Of a DNA stretch of 12,741 bases, positions 1 through 6,610 are shown piece after piece. This stretch comes from Actinomycetes bacterium. GTDB lineage: Bacteria > Actinomycetota > Actinomycetes > Actinomycetales > Microbacteriaceae. Each line of letters begins with the position of its first letter. Within the stretch, counting starts at the first letter, position 1. The stretch is taken from positions 1-12,741 of the forward strand of contig JAUHVN010000045.1 of NCBI GenBank assembly GCA_030425055.1, read 5' to 3'. Below the pieces are notes generated by a model, which saw only the letters and a list, made by a program, of their open reading frames with translations, had not been told where the DNA came from and did no database searches. Position numbers and translations under genes: made by a program.

Positions 1-332
1 CTGCGCGCGCCCCGTTCATCGGCGACCTCGAGCGCGCGCCGGTAGCACGACACCAGAAGCTCGCGGTCGCGTTCGCCCGCGCTGTGATTCGGTCCGACCG
101 TGTGGATCACCCACCGTGCGGGAAGCTCTCCCGCGGTCGTCCAGCCCGCATCTCCGGTCGCCAATCCATCGGGAAAGCGCGCGATGCAGTCGGCCAGGAT
201 CGCGGGGCCGCCGGCACGGTGGATCGCCCCGTCGACTCCGCCGCCGCCGCGCATCCGGTTGTTCGCCGCGTTCACGATGGCGTCGACCGGCTGCGCGGTG
301 ATGTCGCCGTGGACGGCGATGAGGTCGACCAT
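1..332 (-). CDS. Macro-domain protein, ADP-ribose binding/O-acetyl-ADP-ribose deacetylase type (C-terminus cut by window edge)
   Basis: The minus frame from ATG 332 runs off the window at position 1, giving 110 residues. It opens MVDLIAVHGDIT, then has the ADP-ribose pocket motifs NAAN (21-24), the glycine-rich GGGGVDGAIHRAGG loop (about 30-42), ATGDAG (58-63) and IHTVGP (76-81). These are the core motifs of the MacroD/YmdB macro domain, which binds ADP-ribose and in this subclass hydrolyses O-acetyl-ADP-ribose or mono-ADP-ribosyl esters in the cytoplasm. An in-frame ATG at 368 would add 12 residues (MVPRRTIRDTEV). I chose 332 because family members usually begin right before the first strand, but 368 has a GGAG 11 nt upstream and cannot be excluded. 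The gene is divergent from the hydrolase at 442. About the last third of a typical ~170-residue protein lies outside the window. Confidence 0.9.
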   Translation of the reverse strand, partial: MVDLIAVHGDITAQPVDAIVNAANNRMRGGGGVDGAIHRAGGPAILADCIARFPDGLATGDAGWTTAGELPARWVIHTVGPNHSAGERDRELLVSCYRRALEVADERGAR

Positions 333-429
333 GACCTCAGTGTCGCGGATCGTCCTGCGCGGCACCATCGCCGCACAGACTCCGCGGGTAGCCTGTCGTC
401 GCCGGAGGCGGACCCGACGCCCACCGGCC

Positions 430-435
430 GGAGGG
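430..435 (+). promoter_or_regulatory. Ribosome binding site of the alpha/beta hydrolase
   Basis: GGAGGG lies 6 nt before GTG 442. It decides the start: the frame is open far upstream (from at least position 100), but only this GTG has a strong Shine-Dalgarno at proper spacing, and the upstream extension would run over the divergent macro-domain gene. Confidence 0.75.
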
Positions 436-441
436 ATTCCC

Positions 442-1368
442 GTGGACCTGACCGACATCGACCCCGCGCTGCGCGACGCCGCCAAGCGCGCGCCGAAGCT
501 GCCGATCCTGACCGGGTTCGGCCGCTCCGTGACGGCTGGCGCCATGCGCCTCATCCCCGGCGCGAAGGTCGACGGCGTCGAGCGCCGCATCGTGCGCGAC
601 GGGGCGGTGAGCGTCCGGGTGTACACCCCGGCGGATGCCTCGGGTGCCGGGCTGCTGTGGATCCACGGCGGCGGACTCGTGATCGGTTCGGCGGCGATGG
701 ACGACCGATTCTGCGGCATCACGGCGCGCGAGACCGGCGTGACGGTGGTCTCGGTCGACTACCGGCTGCCTCCGCGGCATCCCTTCCCCGAGCCGCTGGA
801 CGACTGCGCTGCGGCCTTCGAATGGATGCGGGCGCACGCGGGCGACCTCGGTGTCGACCTCTCGCGCATCGCGGTCGGCGGGCAGAGCGCGGGCGGGGGG
901 CTCGCGGCGGCATTGGTGCAGCGCCTGCACGATCAGGGTGTGCCGCTGGCCGCGCAGTGGCTGTTCTGCCCGATGCTCGACGACCGGACGGCCGCCGACC
1001 GCAGCCTCGACGCGATCGATCACTTCGTGTGGGACAACCGCCGGAACCTCGTCGGCTGGCGCGCCTACCTCGGCGACCGCGTCGGTGCCGCCGAGCTGCC
1101 GCCGTACGCCTCGCCGGCGCGACGCGACGACCTGACCGGCCTGCCGCCGACGTGGAGCTACGCCTCGGATATCGAGCTGTTCCACGCCGAGGACCGCGAC
1201 TACGCCGACCGGCTGGCCGCGGCGGGGGTGCCCGTGCACTTCGAGACGGTGCGCGGCGCGCCGCACGGCTTCGAGGCGTTCGCCACCGGCACGCCGCCCG
1301 CACAGGCGCTGCTCGCCGGCGCGCGCGAGTGGCTGCGCTCGCGGCTTGCCGCGGTTCCCACCGAGTGA
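442..1368 (+). CDS. Alpha/beta hydrolase, hormone-sensitive-lipase (HSL, family IV) type esterase
   Basis: This 308-residue cytoplasmic esterase probably hydrolyses short-chain carboxylic esters; the natural substrate is unknown. HSL-family hallmarks are present in order: the oxyanion-hole motif HGGG (75-78), the nucleophile elbow GQSAGG with Ser149 (147-152), a candidate acid Asp243 in ASDIELF, and the catalytic His275 in APHGF. The length fits the family (about 300-320). No signal peptide is seen. GTG 442 is preceded by GGAGGG. The gene is divergent from the macro-domain gene, and its stop lies 8 nt from the stop of the convergent amylosucrase gene, so it is likely transcribed alone. The acid residue is less certain than the rest because the family's usual DPLRDE-type segment is replaced by SDIELF. 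Confidence 0.92.
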   Translation: MDLTDIDPALRDAAKRAPKLPILTGFGRSVTAGAMRLIPGAKVDGVERRIVRDGAVSVRVYTPADASGAGLLWIHGGGLVIGSAAMDDRFCGITARETGVTVVSVDYRLPPRHPFPEPLDDCAAAFEWMRAHAGDLGVDLSRIAVGGQSAGGGLAAALVQRLHDQGVPLAAQWLFCPMLDDRTAADRSLDAIDHFVWDNRRNLVGWRAYLGDRVGAAELPPYASPARRDDLTGLPPTWSYASDIELFHAEDRDYADRLAAAGVPVHFETVRGAPHGFEAFATGTPPAQALLAGAREWLRSRLAAVPTE

Positions 1369-1376
1369 GCTGAGAG

Positions 1377-3269
1377 CTAGGCCGGGCGGACGCGCAGCCA
1401 CAGCACGCCGTGCGCGGAAAGCTCGAGCCCCGTTGCGAGGCCGACTTCGCGGTCGGCGACGAGATCGTGCGCCGCCGGGTCGAGTCCCGAGAAGGTGACG
1501 GCGTCGATCCCGACCGGGTGATCGCCGACGTTGGCGAGCACGAGCACGGCTCCCGACCCGTCGATGGCGGGGCGCTGGAAGCCCACCACCTCATCGCGGT
1601 GGGCGTGGAAGGGCACGAGCTCGTTCCCCGCGAACTCGGGCGTGCGCCGTCGCACGTCGATCAGGCGCGAGAGGCGCGCGAACACGCGTCCGGCGGGGGT
1701 CGCCTCGTCGAAGCGCGACGCGTACGCGTCGGCCGGATACCACGGCCGGTTCGCCCATCGGCTGTCACCCGACAACGCCGGATCGTCGCGGTACGAATAG
1801 TCGTTCAGCTGCGCGACCTCGTCGCCGAGATACAGCAGCGGGATGCCGCCGGTCGACAGCGCGATCGCGTGGGCGAGCACGACGCGGTCCTCGCCGCCGT
1901 CGTCGCCGAGCTCGATTCCGGCGAGCGACGCGGTCGTGCCCGCGACCCGGGCGTCCCCGGTGCGCGGGTTCTCCTGGAAGGCCGCCCCGCGAGCGAACGA
2001 ACCCGGGAACCGTCCGACGTAGAAGTCGTTGAGGAAGCGCCGGTGGGCGTAGCCGTCGATGCCGAACTCGGCGGCATCCTCGTCGGCGAACGTCCACCCG
2101 ATGTCGTCGTGGCTGCGCACGTAGTTCACCCACGCCGTGCCGTCGGGCAGCGCATGCCGTCGGTCGAGCGCCTGCTGCAGCATCCGCCCGTCGCGGGTCG
2201 CGAGCGCCTCCCACGTGAGCGCCATCTGCAGCGGGTTGTACGAGATCTGGCACTCGCCCGGCGAGATGTACTCGATGACCTCGTCGGGGTGCACGATCGC
2301 CTCGGACTTGAAGATGACGCTCGGCGCGGCGATGCGCAGCAGCGCGTTGAACGCCTGCAGCAGCAGGTGGGCCTCGGGCAGCGACTCGCACGCGGTGCCC
2401 AGTCGCTTCCAGATGAAGGCGACGGCGTCCATGCGCAGCACCTCGACGCCCTGGTTCGCGAGGAACAGCATCTCGCCGGCCATCGCGGCGAACACGGCCG
2501 GGTTCGCGTAGTTAAGATCCCACTGGAAGTGGTGGAAGGTGGCCCAGATCCACCGACCGTCGGGCAGCTGCACGAACGAACCCGCGTGATCGTCGGGGAA
2601 GATCTCGCGCGTCGTGCGCTCGTACGCGTCCGGCATCGTGCGGTCGGGGAAGATCAGGTAGAAGTCCTCGTACCCGGGCTCGCCGGCGACGGCCTTGCGC
2701 GCCCACTCGTGCTCGTTGCTGGTGTGATTGAAGATGAAGTCGACGACGAGCGAGATGCCCGCCCCGCGCAGCTCGGCGGCCAGGTCCGCGAGCTCGGCCA
2801 TCGTGCCCAGCGTGGGGTCGACGCGGCGATAGCTCGAGACCGCGTACCCGCCGTCGCTGTTGCCCTCGGGGCACTCGAACAGCGGCATGAGGTGCAGATA
2901 GGTCAGCCCCAGCTCGGAGAGATACGGGATGCGCTCGCGCAGGCCCGTCAGGGTTCCCGCGTAGCGGTCGACGTAGCAGACGCCCCCCAGCATCCGCTCG
3001 GACGCGTACCAATCGGGGTCGGCCTCACGGCGCGCATCGAGGTCTCGCAACGGCTGGGGTCGCTCACCCCACGACGTCGCTGCCAGTTCGACGACCGCCG
3101 TCAGGTGCTCGAACGCGTCGGGATGATCGCCGTACAGGCGGGCGAACCGCGCGTGCAGCGTGGGGAAGGCGGCCCGCACTCGCGCGCGGAGGAGGTCGTC
3201 TCGCGCGATAGCGGGCACGCGATCGGCGACGCGCTCGAGGTCGGAGGCGGCGTCGCCCAGGCTGCTCAT
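1377..3269 (-). CDS. Amylosucrase (GH13 subfamily 4), sucrose:glucan glucosyltransferase, EC 2.4.1.4
   Basis: A 630-residue GH13 enzyme that transfers glucose from sucrose to an alpha-1,4-glucan and releases fructose. Landmarks match the Neisseria polysaccharea enzyme as I recall it, at a constant offset of 5 residues: the sucrose-pocket Asp139 (NSDGGY) and Arg504 (DSRWANRP) correspond to its Asp144/Arg509 salt bridge; Asp281 in LRMDAVAFIWK is the nucleophile; Glu323 in FKSEAIVHPDE is the acid/base; His387-Asp388 in RSHDDIGW is the transition-state stabiliser. The order is an N-terminal helical domain (about 1-90), a (beta/alpha)8 barrel, and a C-terminal beta domain ending with the stop. No signal peptide is visible, so it is probably intracellular. 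ATG 3269 has TAGGGT 6 nt upstream, suggesting leaderless transcription. No sucrose transporter or glycogen gene is nearby, so its role (storage glucan or sucrose use) is not shown by context. Confidence 0.96.
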   Translation of the reverse strand: MSSLGDAASDLERVADRVPAIARDDLLRARVRAAFPTLHARFARLYGDHPDAFEHLTAVVELAATSWGERPQPLRDLDARREADPDWYASERMLGGVCYVDRYAGTLTGLRERIPYLSELGLTYLHLMPLFECPEGNSDGGYAVSSYRRVDPTLGTMAELADLAAELRGAGISLVVDFIFNHTSNEHEWARKAVAGEPGYEDFYLIFPDRTMPDAYERTTREIFPDDHAGSFVQLPDGRWIWATFHHFQWDLNYANPAVFAAMAGEMLFLANQGVEVLRMDAVAFIWKRLGTACESLPEAHLLLQAFNALLRIAAPSVIFKSEAIVHPDEVIEYISPGECQISYNPLQMALTWEALATRDGRMLQQALDRRHALPDGTAWVNYVRSHDDIGWTFADEDAAEFGIDGYAHRRFLNDFYVGRFPGSFARGAAFQENPRTGDARVAGTTASLAGIELGDDGGEDRVVLAHAIALSTGGIPLLYLGDEVAQLNDYSYRDDPALSGDSRWANRPWYPADAYASRFDEATPAGRVFARLSRLIDVRRRTPEFAGNELVPFHAHRDEVVGFQRPAIDGSGAVLVLANVGDHPVGIDAVTFSGLDPAAHDLVADREVGLATGLELSAHGVLWLRVRPA

Positions 3270-3275
3270 CCCTCG

Positions 3276-3281
3276 ACCCTA
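3276..3281 (-). promoter_or_regulatory. Probable -10 box of amylosucrase gene, leaderless arrangement
   Basis: On the minus strand TAGGGT ends 6 nt before ATG 3269. In actinobacteria a TANNNT box 6-7 nt upstream of the start codon is the usual mark of a message whose first base is the start codon. The GAGGG between box and ATG abuts the ATG and is too close to be a normal Shine-Dalgarno. No clear -35 box is seen. Confidence 0.45.
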
Positions 3282-3310
3282 CGAGCCTCGGCGCGGACGG
3301 GAAAGGAGGT

Positions 3311-3316
3311 TACGAT
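3311..3316 (+). promoter_or_regulatory. Possible -10 box of the DUF2461 gene, and the competing ribosome-binding-like AAAGGAGGT just before it
   Basis: TACGAT lies 7 nt before GTG 3324, the spacing expected for a leaderless message. Directly upstream, AAAGGAGGT (3302-3310) is an excellent Shine-Dalgarno by sequence but is 13 nt from the GTG, longer than usual. Either reading supports the same start; which one operates cannot be told from sequence. Confidence 0.35.
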
Positions 3317-3323
3317 CGGCCGC

Positions 3324-3968
3324 GTGAGCTTCACGGGCCTGAATCCTGACGCGATCGCGTTCTTCGCGCAGCTGCGCACGCACAACACGAAGGAGTGGTG
3401 GGCCGACAACAAGTCCCGCTACGAGACGAATGTGCGCGAGCCGTTCGAGCTGCTCGCCGCCGAGCTCGAAGTCGAGTTCGGGCCGATGAAGATCTTCCGC
3501 CCGTACCGCGATGTGCGCTTCAGCGCCGACAAGTCGCCGTACAAGCTGCAGATCGGCATGGTGACCCGGGCACCCTGCGCTCACTACCTGCAGCTGAGCG
3601 AGGAGGGGATGCTGATCGGCGGCGGCCGGTACGACGTGTCGCCCGCCGCGCTCGGCCGGTTCCGCGAGATCGTCGACGACCCGCGGCTCGCCGGCGACCT
3701 CGAGGCGACGCTCGACGAGGTGCGGGCGCGCGGGCTCGAGCTCATGTCGGGGGATGCGCTGCGCACCGCGCCGCGCGGCTACTCGGCCGATCACCCGCGC
3801 ATCGGGTTGCTGCGGCTGAAGCGTCTCGCGGTGGGTCGCACGGAGCCGATCGACGAATGGATGTGGACGCCGACCGCGCTCGACGAGATCCGCGACGCGT
3901 GGCACTCGGTCTCGATCTGGTGCGACTGGCTCGCCGAGAACCTCGGGTCGGAACTCGACGACCGCTGA
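3324..3968 (+). CDS. DUF2461 (TIGR02453-type) domain protein
   Basis: A 214-residue soluble protein of the DUF2461 family, whose biochemical function is not established to my knowledge. Recognition rests on the family signature: the N-terminal NTKEWWADNKSRYE region (21-34), a conserved RPYRDVRFSADKSPYK block (59-74), a central GGGRYDVSP segment, and a C-terminal DEWMW segment. The length matches the usual 210-230 residues, so it is complete. It is divergent from amylosucrase across 54 bp and convergent with the TetR gene, the two stops only 3 nt apart, so it is probably monocistronic. The frame is open upstream across the whole antisense of amylosucrase, which is a GC-bias artefact; GTG 3324 is chosen because the family similarity begins there. 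Confidence 0.88.
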   Translation: MSFTGLNPDAIAFFAQLRTHNTKEWWADNKSRYETNVREPFELLAAELEVEFGPMKIFRPYRDVRFSADKSPYKLQIGMVTRAPCAHYLQLSEEGMLIGGGRYDVSPAALGRFREIVDDPRLAGDLEATLDEVRARGLELMSGDALRTAPRGYSADHPRIGLLRLKRLAVGRTEPIDEWMWTPTALDEIRDAWHSVSIWCDWLAENLGSELDDR

Positions 3969-3971
3969 TCC

Positions 3972-4556
3972 CTACGGAAGCAGCAGGCCGACGGCGTCGA
4001 GATACGCGGCGTCGTCGAAGTCGTCGACGATCGCGGACTGCAGGATGTAGCCCGGCATGACGCTCATGAGGACCGGCGCGGTGCGCGCCGCCCAGTCCTC
4101 GGGCGACAGGCCGGCGGCGGGCGGATGCTCGGCGGCCCACCGGGCGAGGGATGCCACGACGGTTCCGCGCATCCGACCGAGGACCTCCTGCATGAGGGCG
4201 CGGAGGTCGTCGTCGACGGTGGCCTCGGCCCACACCTGGATGAGCACCTGCACCGGCGCCTGGGCTCGCACGCCGGCCGCCAGCATCCGGATGATCCCCG
4301 CGGGCGAGACGGCATGGTCGGCGCTCGCCGCGGCCAGTTCCGCGCGTCGGGCGTCGAGGATCTGCTCGGCGACCGCCTTCACGAGCTGCTGCTTGCCGTC
4401 GAAGTAGCTGTAGATGGCGCCGGCCGACAGGCCGGACTCGTTGATGATGTCGGCCATGGAGGTGCGCTGATAGCCCGCCCGCACGAAGCAGCGCAGCGCG
4501 GCATCGGTGATCTCGGCGCGCCGCGATGCGCGCTTCGCCTCGCTGATCTTCGGCAT
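3972..4556 (-). CDS. TetR/AcrR-family transcriptional regulator
   Basis: A 194-residue one-component repressor. The N-terminal helix-turn-helix is clear: AEITDAALRCFVRAGYQRTS leads into MADIINESGLSAGAIYSYFDGK (about 14-55), with the family's GAIYSYF recognition-helix signature. The remainder is the variable, mostly helical ligand/dimer domain. ATG 4556 starts at MPKISEAKRASRR; an upstream in-frame codon at 4595 would add 13 atypical residues and invade the promoter. A weak purine run (GGGGGTGGG) precedes the ATG. The gene is divergent from the membrane-protein gene at 4634, and the intergenic region holds an 18-bp palindrome placed to block both promoters, so autorepression plus repression of the transporter is the natural inference. 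The ligand is unknown. Confidence 0.92.
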   Translation of the reverse strand: MPKISEAKRASRRAEITDAALRCFVRAGYQRTSMADIINESGLSAGAIYSYFDGKQQLVKAVAEQILDARRAELAAASADHAVSPAGIIRMLAAGVRAQAPVQVLIQVWAEATVDDDLRALMQEVLGRMRGTVVASLARWAAEHPPAAGLSPEDWAARTAPVLMSVMPGYILQSAIVDDFDDAAYLDAVGLLLP

Positions 4557-4567
4557 CCCACCCCCGA

Positions 4568-4596
4568 TTGACAACAGTAGCGGCCGCTCCCACAAT
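4568..4596 (+). promoter_or_regulatory. Sigma70-type promoter for the membrane protein gene
   Basis: TTGACA (4568-4573, a perfect -35) is followed after 17 nt by CACAAT (4591-4596, 4/6 to TATAAT). The expected start of transcription, about 4603-4604, falls inside the palindrome at 4599-4616, so a protein bound there would block initiation. Confidence 0.65.
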
Positions 4597-4620
4597 AGAA
4601 AACGAATATTCGTTTTGCAA
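4592..4620 (-). promoter_or_regulatory. Candidate divergent promoter for the TetR gene
   Basis: Read on the minus strand, TTGCAA (4620-4615, 4/6 to TTGACA) precedes TATTGT (4597-4592, 4/6 to TATAAT) with a 17-nt spacer. That spacer is almost entirely the palindrome, so repressor binding would also shut this promoter. The boxes are weaker than on the plus strand. Confidence 0.4.
4599..4616. promoter_or_regulatory. 18-bp perfect palindrome, probable TetR operator
   Basis: AAAACGAATATTCGTTTT is its own reverse complement. It is an AT-rich island in very GC-rich DNA, sits between a divergent TetR gene and its likely target, covers the start point of the plus promoter and lies in the spacer of the minus one. 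Length and symmetry fit a TetR-family dimer or pair of dimers. Confidence 0.8.
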
Positions 4621-4624
4621 GGAG
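4619..4624 (+). promoter_or_regulatory. Ribosome binding site of the membrane protein gene
   Basis: AAGGAG lies 9 nt before ATG 4634 and follows directly on the palindrome. It favours 4634 over the second in-frame ATG at 4640, which would be 15 nt away. Confidence 0.65.
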
Positions 4625-4633
4625 TGCAGACCC

Positions 4634-5836
4634 ATGACCATGCTCTCGACCCCCACGTCCTCCCACGCCGCGGATCACGCCGCGCGTGACGACGCGCCGA
4701 CGCCGTGGTGGCGCCTGCCGATCATCGCGATCGGCGTCTCGCTCATCGTCGGCGTCGTGCTGCTCGCGTTCTCGTGGCCGGCCGTCTCGGCCGATCCGCA
4801 CGACCTGCCGATCGGCGTCGTCGCGACGGACGAGCAGCGCGAGCTGCTGACCGAGTCGATCGACGAGCAGTCCGACGGCGCGATCGCGCTTGTCGAGTAC
4901 GACGATCGGGATGCCGCGGTCACCGCGATCGAGCAGCGCGAGGTGTATGGCGCCGTCGTGCTGCCCGCCGCGCAGGGCGACGCGCCCGAGGTGCTGGCCG
5001 CATCGGCGGCGAGCACGGCGGTCGCGCAGCTGCTCGGCGGACTCGCGCAGGAGCAGCAGGCGCAGATCGACGCGCAGATCCGCACGACCGTCGAAGAGAA
5101 CCTGTCGGCGATGCAGCAGAGCGTCGCCGAGCAGATCCAGGCGATCATCCAGGCCGTCATGAGCGGTCAGACCCCGCAGCTGCCCGAGCAGGGCGCCGAG
5201 CCCATCTCGATCCCCGTGGTCACCGTCGAGGTCACCGACGTCGTCCCGCTGTCGGACTCCGACCCCCGCGGTGCGGGACTGGCCGCCGCGATGTTCCCGA
5301 TGGTCATCGGCGGGGTGATCGGCGGCGTGGTCCTCTCGATCGCCGTGCGCGGCGGTGGCCTGCGGCGCGTCGTCGGCGTGCTGATCTACGCCCCCGTCGC
5401 CGGCCTCGTGCTCGCCGGCATCCTGCAGGGCATGTACGGGGCGCTGCAGGGCGACTACTGGCTCAACGCCGCGGCCATCGCCCTCGCCATCGCGGCGATC
5501 TCGGGCACGATCACCGGTCTCGCGGGTCTGCTCGGTCCGATCGGCGTGGGCCTCGGAGCCGCGTTCATGATGCTCGTCGCCAACCCGCTGTCGGCGGCCA
5601 CCGTGCCCGTCGAGTTCATCGCGGCGCCGTGGGGCGCGTTCGGCCAGTGGCTGCCGCCGGGCGCGGCAGCGACCCTGCTGCGCGACGTGTCGTACTTCCC
5701 CGCCGCGGATGCGAGCTTCCCGTGGCTGGTGCTCACGGGCTGGGCGATCGTCGGACTCGCGCTGACGCTCGTCGACCTTCCCGCTCGCCGCATCGCGCGC
5801 GGCGAGACCGCCGCCGAGCACCCGCTCACCGTCTGA
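4634..5836 (+). CDS. ABC-2/YhgE-Pip-like six-helix membrane protein, putative export permease
   Basis: A 400-residue membrane protein. A cytoplasmic tail precedes helix 1 (about 28-48). A large extracytoplasmic domain follows (about 49-212) with a Gln/Ala-rich, probably coiled-coil stretch (about 133-175). Five more helices lie at about 215-237, 244-265, 278-298, 300-318 and 363-382. One helix, a big outside domain, then five helices is the layout of ABC-2-type and YhgE/Pip-like proteins. The start of the outside domain (LPIGVVATDEQ) resembles the LPVAVVNxD motif of YhgE-like proteins. No ATPase gene is adjacent, so it may work as the DUF3533/YhgE group does, whose mechanism is poorly known, or borrow an ATPase. 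The divergent TetR and operator suggest inducible efflux or an envelope function. The exact family is uncertain. Confidence 0.75.
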   Translation: MTMLSTPTSSHAADHAARDDAPTPWWRLPIIAIGVSLIVGVVLLAFSWPAVSADPHDLPIGVVATDEQRELLTESIDEQSDGAIALVEYDDRDAAVTAIEQREVYGAVVLPAAQGDAPEVLAASAASTAVAQLLGGLAQEQQAQIDAQIRTTVEENLSAMQQSVAEQIQAIIQAVMSGQTPQLPEQGAEPISIPVVTVEVTDVVPLSDSDPRGAGLAAAMFPMVIGGVIGGVVLSIAVRGGGLRRVVGVLIYAPVAGLVLAGILQGMYGALQGDYWLNAAAIALAIAAISGTITGLAGLLGPIGVGLGAAFMMLVANPLSAATVPVEFIAAPWGAFGQWLPPGAAATLLRDVSYFPAADASFPWLVLTGWAIVGLALTLVDLPARRIARGETAAEHPLTV

Positions 5837-5860
5837 GCGCCCGACGCTCGCGCGCCGAGG

Positions 5861-6610
5861 TCACAGCATCGCGATCTCGGCTGCGCGATCGTCGCCCACG
5901 CGCGCGGCGAGAGCCTCGAGGTCATCCCGCAGATAGCGGGCGTACCCGTCGGGTGCGCGGCCGATGCGACGCCCGCTGGTGCGGACCCATGCGGCATCCG
6001 ACGCCACGATGCGCGCACCGTCGGCACGGGCGGCGGCGACGAGCGCGACGTCCTCGTGCGCGGGAACGTGCGGGAATCCGGACGCAGCCAGGTACGTCGA
6101 CGCGCGGATGCCGAGATTGGCCCCGTGCACGTGTCCGTTGGCCTGGCCGGGCACGTGAGTGCGCCACCACGCCGCGCTCTGCCCATCGGTCAGGTCGCGG
6201 AAGTCGGGGCGCACGGTCCCGATGACGACGTCGGCGCCGTCACGCGCGAGCCGAAGCTGATGCACGAGCCAGTGCGGCGGCACGACGCTGTCGGCGTCGG
6301 TGTGCGCCAGCCACACCGACGACATCGGGATGCCGCCGACGAGCGTCAGCGCGTTCGCGATCGCCGCGTGCCGAGCCGATCCGACCCGCCGCTCGGTGAG
6401 GGCGATCGTCCGCACACCCGCATCGCGCGCGATGGCCTCGGAGCGATCGGAGCAGTCGTCGAGCGCGACCCATGTCTGCACGTCTGCCCCTCCGGCCTGC
6501 GCAGCGAGCGATGCGAGCGCCACCGACTCGAGGCAGGCCCCGAGCAGCACTTCCTCATCGTGTGCGGGGATCGCGACGACGACGTGGTCGATGGCGTCGA
6601 CGTCGCTCAC
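5861..6610 (-). CDS. Glycosyltransferase family 2 (GT-A fold), last gene of the dps operon
   Basis: A 249-residue soluble GT2 enzyme, expected to transfer a sugar from a nucleotide donor. The N-terminal strand VVVAIPAHDEE (10-20) is the GT2 opening; ALDDCSDRS (49-57) carries the nucleotide-binding Asp pair; the metal-binding DXD appears as DADS (105-108); GANLGIR (163-169) and PAHEDVAL (183-190) give the acceptor-side motifs with a candidate catalytic base Asp187. No membrane helices are seen. GTG 6610 overlaps the stop of the upstream deacetylase/methyltransferase gene as GTGA, with GAGGA (6621-6617) 6 nt upstream, so translation is coupled. The donor and acceptor are not known; the neighbours suggest the product is then deacetylated or methylated, or both. 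The stop is 24 nt from the convergent membrane-protein gene. Confidence 0.9.
   Translation of the reverse strand: MSDVDAIDHVVVAIPAHDEEVLLGACLESVALASLAAQAGGADVQTWVALDDCSDRSEAIARDAGVRTIALTERRVGSARHAAIANALTLVGGIPMSSVWLAHTDADSVVPPHWLVHQLRLARDGADVVIGTVRPDFRDLTDGQSAAWWRTHVPGQANGHVHGANLGIRASTYLAASGFPHVPAHEDVALVAAARADGARIVASDAAWVRTSGRRIGRAPDGYARYLRDDLEALAARVGDDRAAEIAML

Noticed and set aside
389..394. TAGCCT as -10 box for the hydrolase
   Set aside because: It fits TANNNT but has no -35 partner and lies 47 nt from the start; common by chance, so not listed as a feature.
1364..1379. Small AGCT-GAG-AGCT repeat between the convergent hydrolase and amylosucrase stops as a terminator
   Set aside because: Stem of 4 bp with a 3-nt loop and no T-run; too weak to call.
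1410..3323. Very long open plus-strand frame antisense to amylosucrase, continuous with the DUF2461 gene
   Set aside because: Its residues are Arg/Val/Glu-rich with no family motif, it opposes a fully motif-supported enzyme, and high GC makes such shadow frames common. DUF2461 similarity starts only at 3324.
5835..5849. Possible terminator hairpin GAGCG-CCCGA-CGCTC between convergent membrane-protein and GT2 genes
   Set aside because: The stem is only 5 bp, overlaps a stop codon and has no T-run; not distinguishable from chance in such GC-rich DNA.
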